Assembly: GCA_914767715.1 (NCBI GenBank)
Contig: OU612069.1
Span: 21,637,387-21,701,386 of the forward strand
Reading direction: 5' to 3'
Source: Membranipora membranacea
Taxonomy: Eukaryota > Bryozoa > Gymnolaemata > Cheilostomatida > Membraniporidae
Length of the DNA stretch: 64,000 nt
Part shown: one piece after another, positions 49,401-60,800 of the stretch
Position numbering within the stretch: the first letter of the stretch is position 1
Layout: each line of letters opens with the position of its first letter
Notes under the pieces: model-generated
The model's input: the letters and a program-made list of their open reading frames with translations, nothing else
The model's database searches: none
What the model was told of the DNA's origin: nothing
Program-made: the position numbers and the translations under genes

Positions 49401-51240
49401 AAAGGATATCAGACGGAAAAAGGTGCAATAGAATATATGAAAAAACAAGGACATATCTCATCACAATTATTTCCTAAGAAGAAAACAACAACATTCTCAT
49501 CTGCAGGGATTAATACCTCATCTGCCGCCACAACCACAAACCAGGAAGGTAGGTCAATGGCTACCACAGAGGTTAGCACTGGGACATCTCTTACATTAGC
49601 ACACGGAAAACAAAATGCCAGTACCGGATCTGACAATCCTATGCCTGGGGCTAAAAGCTCTATGGCCACAGGCATTGATACCAAAACTAGTATCACTGAT
49701 GATGCAGATTGGACATCTCTGCCAGTTAATGAGCTCAAAACTCCGCTATGTGGTTCTTGCACCCAAGTGCTAGACTGAATGCGCTTGATGTCAGGTCAAT
49801 TGGTCTCACTTTCATCAGAAGTATCAAGGCTGAACTTGATAGTAGAGCAGCTATCACAAAAACAAGTTCCAAACCAAAGCTGGCGAGATGTAGTATTTGC
49901 AACGCCACCTACTCCACCCCCTCGACACCGTCAAATACCACAACACCAACAACAACAATCTGGAAACCAATCTACACAACACCAACAACCAATACAAGTC
50001 AAACAAATCGAACCAGAAACAACCAACCACCAGCAACCACAAATCACAAGACGTACTCCCAGACCATCCGACCCAATATTCAATCCCCAAAAAATACATA
50101 ATTATACACAGCACAACTAATGACTTTTCCCAAGTCAACCATGATAATGTCAGAGATGCCGTTGCAGCAACCTCCAATGAACCCATCCTTATCGAGATCA
50201 TTAACCGTTATAAGCCAACTTCCCCCTACCCGATACTATCATAAATAACTGGAAACCTACCCACCTAGGAGGCAGCACCGCTAGGAAAACAATAAAACCA
50301 AACTACAACACCGCCGTTTTGAAAGATGTCCCAAACTACGTCCCCAATGACGAACTAAAAAAGGAAATTGAAAAATCATGAACATACAGTGTCAATTTAT
50401 CGACTTAAATCCAAAGAAGGCAAGCCATTACATACAGTAAAACTAACATTTGAAACAAACGAACAATAAGAGCATGCAATTAAAAATAGCATTCCTCTAG
50501 ATTCAGTCAACCTTATACTACGAGTGGAACTGCTAATAAAAAATGATGGCTAAACTCAATCTACAGCTACCTGACAGACCTCAACATCAAACCCTATATG
50601 ACTTCAACCTCAGACTTCATAACAGATTATGGGATTATTTATCATCTCTACCAACAAAGAACAGATCTAAGGATACATCTATACACATTCTCCATCCCAA
50701 CGTTAAGTCCCTTTATAAAAAGTTCACTATTATGAAAGTCTAAATTTAGCAAATTGCACTGATATCTTCTCTGTTTCAGAAACCTGACTCAAACCAGAAT
50801 TACCTGACCAAAAAATCAGCTTATTGGGATTTAATCTAATCAGATGTGACAGAAAATCGGCCACAAAAACCAGAGGTGGTGGAGCAGCAATTTATGTAAA
50901 TTCCAATTATAACTTTACAGAACTTTCCCAACCACAAAAAAACTCAGACAATTGTGTGACTCAGTCTAGGTTAATATAAAAATGCATCAAAACATTGATC
51001 CTCTTATAGTAGCCTCATTCCACCTTCCGCCAGACTGTGATAAGCAAAATTTTATTACACTGCTGAGCGATATTTTACATCAAAAACAATTCATCGGAGA
51101 AAAGGTAATTTTACTGGGTTACTTCAACATCAACTGGAATTCAAACTCCATGGAAAAACAGCACATTCATCAGTGCCTTACTTCTGCTGGCCTTCAGCAA
51201 GTAGTTGTAGATACATCTTTCATCAGTAACCAGGACAGCA
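49400..51240 (+). mobile_element. 5' half of a non-LTR retrotransposon (ORF1 and endonuclease), decayed
   Basis: ORF1-like frames at 49437-49778 (Thr/Ser-rich, ending LCGSCTQVLD) and 49779-50120 (a short coiled coil followed by a Gln/Pro-rich tract) precede a decayed RNA-binding-like stretch (PNYVPNDELKKEIEK, then VKLTFETNEQ). An AP-type endonuclease follows in pieces: LHPNVKSLYKKF near 50,690, VSET followed by LKPELPDQ near 50,780, KTRGGGAAIYV near 50,870, and ILLGYFNINW near 51,110. Several stops and frame changes interrupt it. The reverse transcriptase is absent. It could be a different lineage from the LINE at 14.8 kb. Confidence 0.65.
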
Positions 51241-51601
51241 GACCGGCAAAAAAAAAGGTCGCAGTAACATGTATTGTATTTTTTTTTTCAATTATGGGAC
51301 TTGCTCTAGGAAGCTGTGCAAGTTCAGTCACGCCTGTAATAGATGTGGCGACAAAAACCATGGCGTTGCCAAGTGTACAATTAGAAAGACCAGCTAAACA
51401 CTTTTACAGCTTGGTAGATATATATATATGAAATTTGCTGATATGACTGGACGGTATTAATAGCACAGTAGCATTCAGACTAGTTTTGGATAGCTGTTTC
51501 GATTATGGTATAGCTTTAATTGTATGATTGTGTGCTACTCTTGTAACCTCTTTAAATTTGTTTTTGTTTGGTTATATAAGGGACAACATAAGGACGACAA
51601 A

Positions 51602-51660
51602 TAAAAAATGGTGAACTTGTCGGCGTCCTATTCTTCGCCGAATCACCATATAAAAATTTT
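51602..51660 (+). repeat. Hairpin carrying a motif shared with the DIRS direct repeats
   Basis: TCGGCG TCCTATTCTT CGCCGA forms a 6 bp stem with a 10-base loop, framed by GGTGA and TCACC. The words GTCGGCGTCCTATTCTT recur with small changes at about 54,045 and 54,576, inside the two terminal direct repeats. Confidence 0.5.
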
Positions 51661-53911
51661 CATAATCACCTTGTAGGGATGAAGAATAACATGAGGTTTC
51701 TTTTTATTTCAGCAGGTTTTATTAACAATGCAATCAAGATGGTTGATGCTAGAACAGTGACGCCTGTTCGCCACAATAGGTTGTGGAACTGCCTTGAAGG
51801 ACACCCTAATCGCTCGTACTTAACTGAGGGGTTCAAGAACGGTTTCTCACTCGGCATTGACAGACGTTGTGTTCCAAAGAAGACGGCGTCCTATTTTTCA
51901 CCAGGTAAATCCAAAGTGCCTGTCACGCCTCATGCAGGCCATTTGTTGACAAGATTTACATTGAACTTAGTTGCAAATACACTACCGTCAGAGGTTGTAG
52001 TATCACCTGTATATATCGTTCCAAAAAACTCACCAGGGAAGTTTAGATTGATTCATAATCTCAGCAGTCCGAAAACAGATTCTATAAACAATCACATTAA
52101 TCCCAACATGTGCTCAGTGAAATATTGTAGTGTCCTGGACGTGGCAAGTTTCCTAACGACAAACTAGGGTACTACATGGCACATGGCTAAAGTCGATCTG
52201 AAGGACGCCTACCAGTGCATACGTGTACACAGAGAGGAATGGCGTTTTCTTGGCATGCAATACAAAGATAAGTATTGGATTGACGACACCATGCCAATGG
52301 GCTGCAGATCATCTGCCTTCATATTCTCCCAAGTAACGGAATGTTTATGCTGGTTTTTAGTCAACAGCACAGTGTTTCCAGAATCTTTGGCTATTTAGAT
52401 GATTTCTTGATTATATCGCCCGATGCTGAGAAATGTAGGGTTGCCCTCAGTGAATTTATACAAACTCCCCGGGCATTAGGCTTTCCCCTCAGCCATGAAA
52501 AGACGGTGCAACCTAGCACTATAGTGGATTTCTTGGGCATCAACATCAATGCTGCCAATTTATCGTTCCAAGTAACTAGTGAAAAAAGGATAAAATACTC
52601 AGCTGAGATCGAAGATTTCCTTCAACGTAAAACACAACGCACTCATACCTTCCAGAAACTCATTGACAAGCCTACATGAGCAGTTGTGCAGGGGTGTTCT
52701 ATCATCTGAGGGCTGGCATTGGAGAAGAGTGAACAGAGACATTAGAGAGGACCTTACGCTTTGGCAGGCATTTCTCAGTAACACTGATGGGAAGTCTTTC
52801 AAGTTCATCTTCCCTGACTCAGCGCCTGTATTCACGCTGGAAACAGACTCCTCTGGATCGATTGGCTATGGAGCCGTACTGGGGCCTGAATGGTTGATGG
52901 TACTTGGGATGACGCCTGGTGGACCTTTCAGAACATAGTGCTATTGGAGCTGTACCCTATCTTCGCGGCCCTACACATCTGGAGACACCAGATAAGTGAT
53001 AGTTGCTTACTTAAAAAAACTGACAATATGACTTTAGTGCCCATTCCGATTAAGTTCTACTCACGGGACAAGTTGATAAACCAACTCTTAAAACTGTGCA
53101 TTTAAATCCTCATGACTCACAATATAGTAGTCAGGATGGAATACATCTGTATTGAGGATAACATTATCCCAGATAGAGTCTCACGTGGCCAGGACTGCTC
53201 AGTTTGGCTTAACACCAACAGACGCCACTGCGTGCCATACACTATGTCCAAAACATATCAAAGGAGAGTTGATTAGGTATTACGCCAAATAATATTGAAC
53301 TGTTAAGTAATAAATCATGGTTGAAGAGAATTATTTTTTGTCGGTGTATTAACCAAGTCAAAAATATAATACGCACCTGGTTATTGCAGATATTCAAGCC
53401 CTAGAATAGGAGGCTGACTGTATGATTATTGCTTCCATTGGTGACAGCACTAGACGAGCCTACAATAGAGTCCTGGGCCGACTAGAAGAGTTCTGTGGCA
53501 GACACAATTTCCAAGACAAGTTTAGTTCTCGCACTATAGAACTATTTGTAATACAGCAGAGAAACTCTGGCCTGGGAGATAAGGCTCTAAGATCTAGCCT
53601 CTCCGCCATTTGGTTTTATTGCAAAGCAAACGATTTGGCCTTAAACTTTGACTCACCGAGGCTACAATTTATTCTCCGAGGAGTGTCTAAAACCCAGACC
53701 CCTAGGACCAGGCCGAAGATTGCTTTCAGTCTGTCACTTTTGACAAAAACTTTTAACAGCGCTCATAAACTGCTGCATGGGCAGATTTCAACCACTGTCT
53801 GTGCACTGTTTACCCTATGTTGTTTTGGACTGCTGAGACCTAGTGAGGCATGCCATGCGCCTTAAGATTTTGTGGCGAAATTTTTCCCTTTTTTCTGGCT
53901 CTTGTATCACG

Positions 53912-54203
53912 GATTTAGACCGATCATCCTCACGATCGGGAGATATCTGTTTCTGTTTGAACACTTATCTTGGAGCGTGTGACTAACCATCACCCAAAAT
54001 TCAAACGGTCACAGCTGGGGGAATCAGCATTCATTCACGACCCATCGGCATCCTATTCTTCGCCAAAACTTTTATTGCCATGAATGAAATTTGTTTTTTA
54101 TACCTGAAGTATATTTCACGCAATTCTCAAATAAAAATATAAAGCAATTTGTAAAGTTGCAGCCATTTAATTGTGTAGCAATAATTGACATGAGAAAAAA
54201 TAT
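53912..54203 (+). repeat. DIRS-associated direct repeat, copy 1
   Basis: Begins GGATTTAGACCGATCATCCT, includes CTTGGAGCGTGTGACTAACC and AAACGGTCACAGCTGGGG, and ends TAGCAATAATTGACATGAGA. It is repeated at 54,443-54,735 with about 90 percent identity by eye. Copy 1 directly follows the truncated recombinase. Confidence 0.8.
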
Positions 54204-54442
54204 CCATTGGCTGAACATCAGGATATCTAGGTCATTAGCTTTCCTTTCCTTTCCTTTCTTTGCCTCAGACAAGGTAGCACTGTACTCTCGAGTTTTTGAA
54301 ACCCTCCATCCCCCCCTTCGACCACCTTGTATTTGTTACTCACATGATGTTCTTTCTAGTTGTAGAACGTGTGAGAAGAGTGTCACAGGATTACCTGCTA
54401 CAGTGTAGAGCACTCAATTTTTCGATTTAGAGACCAACGCTT

Positions 54443-54735
54443 ATACAGATTTAGACCGATCATCCTCACAATCTGGAGATATCTGTTTGTGTTCGGACAC
54501 TAATCTTGGAGCGTGTGACTAACCATCATCCAAAATTCAAACGGTCACAGCTGGGGTGAATCGACATTCACCAACCCGTCGGCGTCCTATTCTTTGCCAA
54601 AATTTTTATTGCCGTGAATGAAATTTGTTCTTTATACCTGAAGTCTATTTCACGCATTGTGTAAATAAAAGTATAAACCAATTTGTAAAGTTGCAGCCAT
54701 TTGATTGTGTAGCAATAATTGACATGAGAAAAAAA
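54443..54735 (+). repeat. DIRS-associated direct repeat, copy 2
   Basis: Second copy of 53,912-54,203, about 240 bases beyond it. Split direct repeats at the 3' end (B1-A2-B2) are typical of Ngaro-type elements. No intact 5' A1 copy was found, so the arrangement is only consistent with that. Confidence 0.75.
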
Positions 54736-54744
54736 CATTTTCTC

Positions 54745-55560
54745 ACATTGTCCCTAACCACTTAAAAATAGTTGCTGAAATTGTCTTGTAATTCTTTCCT
54801 GTATTGATAAGAACCATCGCTTCAATCTATCAAACATGATAGCTACCAATTTGAACTATTATTTATTGTGAATATAAATACCTATTATATCCTTTTTTCT
54901 ACTTTCTGTTACAGCGTCCGTCTAACAGGGCACGAAAGGAATCCGCGGGATGATTGGATGACTCTGATATTCAGTTGCTAGACTCCTCCCAAGTTCCAAT
55001 CTTATCTTCTTCCCTTATTTTCATAATTTTTTGCATCATTTCAATTGAATGCCACATGCATCATCAGTTGTTACAAAATATTTTGTTCTTTTAAAGTGGT
55101 TATTTATAAAAAGCAGAATTATTATATGATGATTGATCTTTTAAGATTTCATGATCTTATAATGTTACACACTACTTGTCTTTGTTACAGAGTTTAATAA
55201 GTTATAATTTTATTTAATTCTTGACAATTAAGAAATATGTATGGAGTACTATGGCAATGTTGACGAAATGTTACCATGCCATATAAATAGGCTTCCTCAT
55301 GAGGACGGTACTGCACCATCACTTTTTAATGTTATTTCATAACATTTTTATAACGTGGAAATCTGCTGTCACCTTGCGTTATTGTAAAATTTTAAAATAA
55401 CGCTCTCACGATATCGGGAAACATCATTTGAAAGCTGTTAATCAGTAAAATTTAAAATAACATGACCACAACTTTAAAATGTGTCCAAAGTTTTCGCAAC
55501 TATAACATCACACAAAAACGCTCTGACGAGGAATCTTGAAGGTTGTAGCAACATTTATCA
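54745..55560. other. Region without a supported gene
   Basis: AT-rich DNA between the DIRS remains and the Gypsy fragment. Only short open frames, and no splice-supported exon. Confidence 0.5.
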
Positions 55561-57390
55561 TACTGGTATAGGAATGTTTGCCGTTTGCTGGTGTATGGAG
55601 TGACTTTGGAGCAACATGATGAGCAATTGCATATTTTCCTTGATAAATTGCTGGCTGCAGGAATGGCCCTCAATAAGGCCAAATGTCAGTTTGGTGTCCC
55701 CAAGGTAGAGTGCTTTGGTCACATTATTGACAAGGATGGCATCCATGCAGGATCAAGGCTACAGGGGATAATAGGCTTCCCTCGACCAAAAGATGTCCCA
55801 GCTATAAGAAGCTTCCTTGGAATGGCTAAATTCTCTGAAAAATTGGCTGAAACTTCGGCAGCTCTGAGAGGTTGAATGAAAAAAAGTTTACCTTGGATAT
55901 GGACTAAAGCCCGGGAGGGTTCATTTCAGGGAGTAAAAAACCTATTCAAAAAAGAGACCCCTGTATTAGCAGTCTACTCACCACAGAGTGAGCCAATAGT
56001 GACCAGAGATGTGAGTAATTCGGGTCTAGGAGCAACACTTACTCAGATTCAGGATGATGGCTCAAGAAGATTGATAGCAGCAGCAAGCAGGTCTCTGACT
56101 GAGACTGAAGACAGATACGCAGCAATTGAAAAGAGAACCTCACAGTTGGCTGGGCTATTGAGAAATTCTCACAGTACATACTTGGTATGAAATATGTTTC
56201 AGTCGAGACTGACCACAAGCCAGTGGTATCACTGTTTGGAGACAAGTTTCTTGATCGCTTGCCACCGAGGATTCAAGGGTTCAAGCTCCGCCTGAAGAGG
56301 TTCCAACACAAGATGTCTCAATTCAGTGGATCCAAAAAATGGACTGCCGAAGCTCTCACACTCTACAATGCGGCCATCCGGGATGAGTCTGATGAAACAA
56401 GAGTATGTGAGATTAAGAGCTATGTTGGTGATCTTGTTCAACCCCAGGGTACCAATATCAGGCTCGAGACATTAAGAAAAGACCAGCAAAACAATGCGAC
56501 AGAGTAATCAATTTTGTGAAGGTTGGCTGGCCTGGGTAACTATGTTCAGAAGATTCTGCTCTGAAGCCATATTTTGATCGGAGGGAGCTTCTGACCCTAA
56601 ATAAGGAGTTTCTCATCCTAGGAAGTTGTCTAGTGTTACCCTCAAGTCAAAGAGAGCAAGGTCTTAAGCTGAGTATACACAGAGGAAATTGGCAACTAGA
56701 AACTTGTACCTGGGAAATTTGAGAAACTTCTGGAAACTTGTAGTGGAAACCTGCAGTTGCCAAGCTGTTAACACACAGGCAACCGTCCGTGCTTGCTAGT
56801 GTGATGAATGAATGCAAACTGATGCTAGGACAGAACAGACAGATTCTATTGAATCAATGTGATTGGTGAAATAATTAAACCACACCCAGTTGCCGGCAAC
56901 AATTGCTTGAAATGCAACACTACTGCATTCTAGAAACTGTTGCTAAGATTGGTTGCCCGCGCCTGGTTTTTGAGACACTAGTGTGTTTACACAGCTGCAA
57001 GTAGTTGCTCACCATTTTGCAGTCATGAAGAAATAAAGAAATTTTTTCTGTGTAAACGCAGCTTTAGAGACTTCCATAGAGGACACCTTGGCATTAATAA
57101 ATGCCAGGCACGAGCCAGAAGCAGTTTATGGTGGCCACAGATGTCTAAAGATATTGAGACAATGGTCAGCCAGTGTCAAGAATGTGCTGCTCATAGTAAC
57201 AAGATAACTGAGCCCCTGAGACCTAAAGAAACACCTGAGATGCCATGGCAGATGTTAGTAACTGATCTGCTACAGCTGAAGAGTGAGATATATCTGTTGG
57301 TAGTAGACTATTACTCCAGATATCCCGAGTTAGCTTTACAGGGAAGGGCGGACTTCACTTCAAAAAAGGTGATAAACCACAAGAAATAAC
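55560..57390 (+). mobile_element. Ty3/Gypsy retrotransposon fragment with a MITE in its integrase region
   Basis: 55585-55875 is the reverse transcriptase end (LVYGVTLEQHDEQLHIFLDK, then FGHIIDKDGI and RSFLGMAKF). 55876-56190 is the RT-RNase H link (PIVTRDVSNSGLGATLTQ). 56187-56507 is RNase H (VETDHKPVVSLFG). After an inserted 397-base element, 57,064-57,390 has the integrase HHCC finger (HRGHLGINK...CQECAAH) and the start of the core (VDYYSRYPELA). A TGA at 55,873, a frameshift near 56,185 and the insertion make it inactive. LTRs were not found. Confidence 0.78.
56664..57066. mobile_element. MITE with TTA target duplication
   Basis: A 397-base element (56667-57063) has inverted ends AGCTGAGTATACACAG and CTGTGTAAACGCAGCT, 14 of 16 paired, and is flanked by TTA on both sides (56664-56666, 57064-57066). 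A three-base TWA duplication is typical of PIF/Harbinger. It lies between the RNase H and integrase parts of a Gypsy element, so it is younger than that element. It has no transposase frame. Confidence 0.75.
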
Positions 57391-57890
57391 TCTTGCAAAC
57401 AATGATAACAATGATCTGGTGACTGGTGACAAGGCTTGGAGGTATGCATACTGCAAAAAAATGAGATTGATAGCCCATAAGCAGACAATACGTTTTGAGA
57501 TGTGATTTGACAATGACAGGAAATTGCTAAACCTTCATTATTAATACAGTATCTTAGAGTATAGGAGGATGTGTTATCATGATTTATAATGTTCATATTA
57601 CTTGGTAACAACTTTCATTATAATACTATATTATGTTGGCAAAATTAGAAAGAAAGATTGAATATCTCACTTCGCATACGCATGTGAGAGCTATGCAGAC
57701 CACAAAACAAAACAAGAAAGTCTCAGCAATGCGAAATTTAAAAAAAATTAACAGTGATGAAATGGAAATTATTGTCAAAAGCATGAGACATGAGCATGAT
57801 CAGAGAATTGTACATGGCAGCCAACAACCATTATTAGGTTAACAGCAGGAAGGAATGTAACTTTGGTTCTTAGTATAGACTTTCAAGGAA
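57390..57890. other. Spacer between Gypsy fragment and EGF-protein gene
   Basis: No supported exon. A 69-codon plus frame at 57,633-57,842 is rich in Lys, Met and His and has no recognisable domain. The region probably holds the 3' untranslated part of the minus-strand EGF-protein gene. Confidence 0.4.
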
Positions 57891-57897
57891 AAGACAT

Positions 57898-60800
57898 TTA
57901 ATTATTGTCAGTAAGATGAAGGTAGCAGAAAGTTAGAGATGCTACGACCACAAAGTTTGAGAAGGCCTCCCTTGCAGATGTCCCAACACTCATCAGAGAA
58001 CCAGCCATATCTTCCTCATAGGGGAAAACTGGGGCTGAAAATTAAGAAGATATGAATAATTACAATAATTTCTTTGTGAAGGAATCAATGATATTGTATA
58101 TAATTATTCTTGGGACTGTAACTCCTTGGGCACCGATGACCTGATAGTTCACATCCTGCTATTGCTCATCTTGTGTCAAGGCATATATGGCCCATTGTGC
58201 TTAGCAGTTTTTTTCAGTATGTAAGCATGGATCCTCTTGCTGTCATAAGTCACTCTATGAACTTAAATTATAGTTAAATACTAGTGCAACAAAGCAATGT
58301 CATGAGGCTAGTATCAATAGTTCAGAAAGATTATTATCGCACTTACCAGTTCTGGGGTTATCTGCAAAAGACATGGATATACAGCGATGAGAATAGTGGC
58401 AGTTTCAACTCAAAAAAATTCCTTAGAATGTTTCATCGTTGTTCAGAAATTAAGACATTTGAAAGGCATATAGGCCTATAGGGCGTTGATAGTGCGAGTC
58501 AAAAAGTGTAACCATACAATGTCCAATATGAAAAGAGCATGCGTGAATAGATTGCGTGTTTAAAACGTGTTGAGAATGACACTTTTTGGCAAAGAGTGTT
58601 CTGTTGCTCCTGTTGTTTTCACGATGCCTTCATTCACTATTTTGTGTGAGTCTCTTTTTACAGTTTTAAAATATAAATGCTACATAATGAAATGATTTCA
58701 GGACAACAGCAACAGGGGATAATCCTTTAGTAACAATACATACATTGATTACAGGTGTTCCCAGCCCCTTTAGCCCAGTCATCATGACATAAACATTGAA
58801 AGCCGTCATCAGTGTCCGAGCAATATCCATGGATACAAGGGCTCGATTGGCAGCCATCTGCACCATCTCCTGTAGGTAAAACAGGATAATGAAATTCGGC
58901 AATTGACCCAACCATGGCAGCTTGATTAGTATTATATATACAGCTGTAACCCAGATTATTTCCTGTGTCAGAGTTCATGGGTACGATAGCTGCCGCTGCA
59001 GGAATAGTGGCGAACTTTGCAGATAAAACAGAAATCGCTGAAATGATTTAAATAAATATATATTACAAGTATTTTACCAGATAACAATATTTTGTCAGTT
59101 TATTGGGTGTTGATCTGCTTTCAAGGAGCTGATTTCAACGTGGTTGGAGCTGTTATATGGTACAGGAACAGTATGTTGGGCAAATGCAGCATACAATCAT
59201 CGATAATATGTTATTATGCACACACCCCTCTCAACTTGATCTGGTGATCTGCATACTACTATGATGAAGTCATATCTCATAGTCACTTACTGAATCTGAT
59301 TTTATATATCTTTCCATTTGCTGAAAAGTCATGGACCAATGCAGTAGTACCTGTGAGCCACATTGCGGTCCTCATGTTAACCGTGAATCTGCACGTTTCT
59401 GAGCTATTTGTCACCACAATAGTGTTGCCCTTCTTGCACACATTAAACATATTCCCTGCAAAAAGATGTTAGCTCTATATTACGACTAAGAGTGATGATT
59501 AGGCTCTCAATGAATTCATGAGTTTACTCAATGATTTGAACAATCAGGAAATACAACTCGCAATGCATAAAACAAAAATTCCACAGCAGTTCATTCAATA
59601 ATTACAACATCAGTGCAAAGAAATCAAGAAAACTGACATACCATCAGTTCTGTTAAATACCGTCAGCCTTCCTTTCAAAGTATCAGCTAATATAACCAGG
59701 GCACTATACTCTGGGTTCACATCCATGGAATAGGCTTTTTCAGGCAGAGTGCTTCCTTGTCTTGGGTCGTAGTTGTGTGTAGCCCTATTATCCTTGTAAT
59801 GATTTGGTGGGAAATAGCGATGTAAGACTGGCCTAAGGCTTAAAAAAGAAATTTATTTTAACATCAATTGGCTTTGACTTGTTTATGACATGGATGTATT
59901 TGAGATCTGGTATAGAAATCGACAGTTATAAGAATTGTAATGAAAACATTCATTGAATGCGTATGACAAAAACAGGAGAATAGGCTTCATGAAAAGCTAC
60001 ACTGCATTCTACTTTCTTCAATAACATCTGTTTTGCAAAGACTCAAGAAAATACTAAGAGTTTTCGGATATATCTATCATTGTTGGAATGTGTTTGCTTA
60101 CCTCGCAATTCTCTTTACAGATGGAGATATGTTTATAATAATGTCTTCCTCATCTCGTGAGAAGTCATACTCAGTTATCCCTATCAAGGGAAACAATATC
60201 CTGTTTATGAATGGTGACACCAATCCATGGAAAGCTACCACAACACAACTCTTTTTTTATAGCTTCCGTTTAGGAGGACTTACGGCAGATCAGTTTTTCT
60301 TGCTTCTCAAATAGGTCCTAACTGCATGATTAACATGAGTCATTGCAATGTGTCCTAATTCATCTCACATAAGGAAATTATAATAATAATAATAATAATT
60401 CGAGCATGGCAACGAAGTGATAAAAGTATGGAAGTGAATCCAAAGCGTCAGTTGAAACAAACCGTATGGTGTGTTTTGATAAGCTGAACCTCGGCCTACC
60501 ACTCGGTGAGTTATCATTCCCTTAAGTGGCAGTTCAGGATAGTAGAAGCTCGCCTGTGACGGTACAGCCCCTAAACTGCTATGTTTAAGGGTCCCACTCG
60601 ATGCATGTCTTGCATTTACGTAAACACCCTAAAACAATGAAAATTACAAGCCGCGGCAACTTTTCGTATCACAAAACTTAGGTTCCATGACATGTGACTT
60701 CTTAAACTTAAGCAAATGCATTGTTTATCTGACTTCGTAAACAGTCTCTTGAAGCTGACAGATTACCTTTAGCAAATTAAGCCCATGGACAAGGTTCTCA

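Larger units (their letters stand above)
51241..54740 (+). mobile_element. DIRS-type retrotransposon (gag knuckle, RT, RNase H, tyrosine recombinase), decayed
   Basis: A gag-like zinc knuckle (CKFSHACNRCGDKNHGVAKC, about 51,317-51,376) is followed by a reverse transcriptase (51,679-52,679: VDLKDAYQCIRVHREEW; active site YLDDF near 52,392), RNase H (TLETDSSGSIGYGAVLG near 52,836), and a tyrosine recombinase N-terminus (53,422-53,865: SIGDSTRRAYNRVLGRL, ending FGLLRPSEACHAP at the first catalytic Arg). The rest of the recombinase, with H-x-x-R and the Tyr, is missing. A TAG (52,165), a frameshift near 52,380 and others inactivate it. Two direct repeats of about 290 bases follow. Such recombinase elements integrate without LTR-type integrase. 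Ngaro or DIRS1 subgroup is not resolved. Confidence 0.8.

Noticed and set aside
49409-50201. Minus-strand frames of about 115 codons
   Set aside because: Antisense shadows of the Thr/Gln-rich ORF1 of the LINE, whose base composition keeps them open.
60033-60314. Plus-strand frame of 93 codons following an acceptor-like site
   Set aside because: The minus strand of the same bases provides an exon that joins in phase with its neighbours in the EGF-protein gene.
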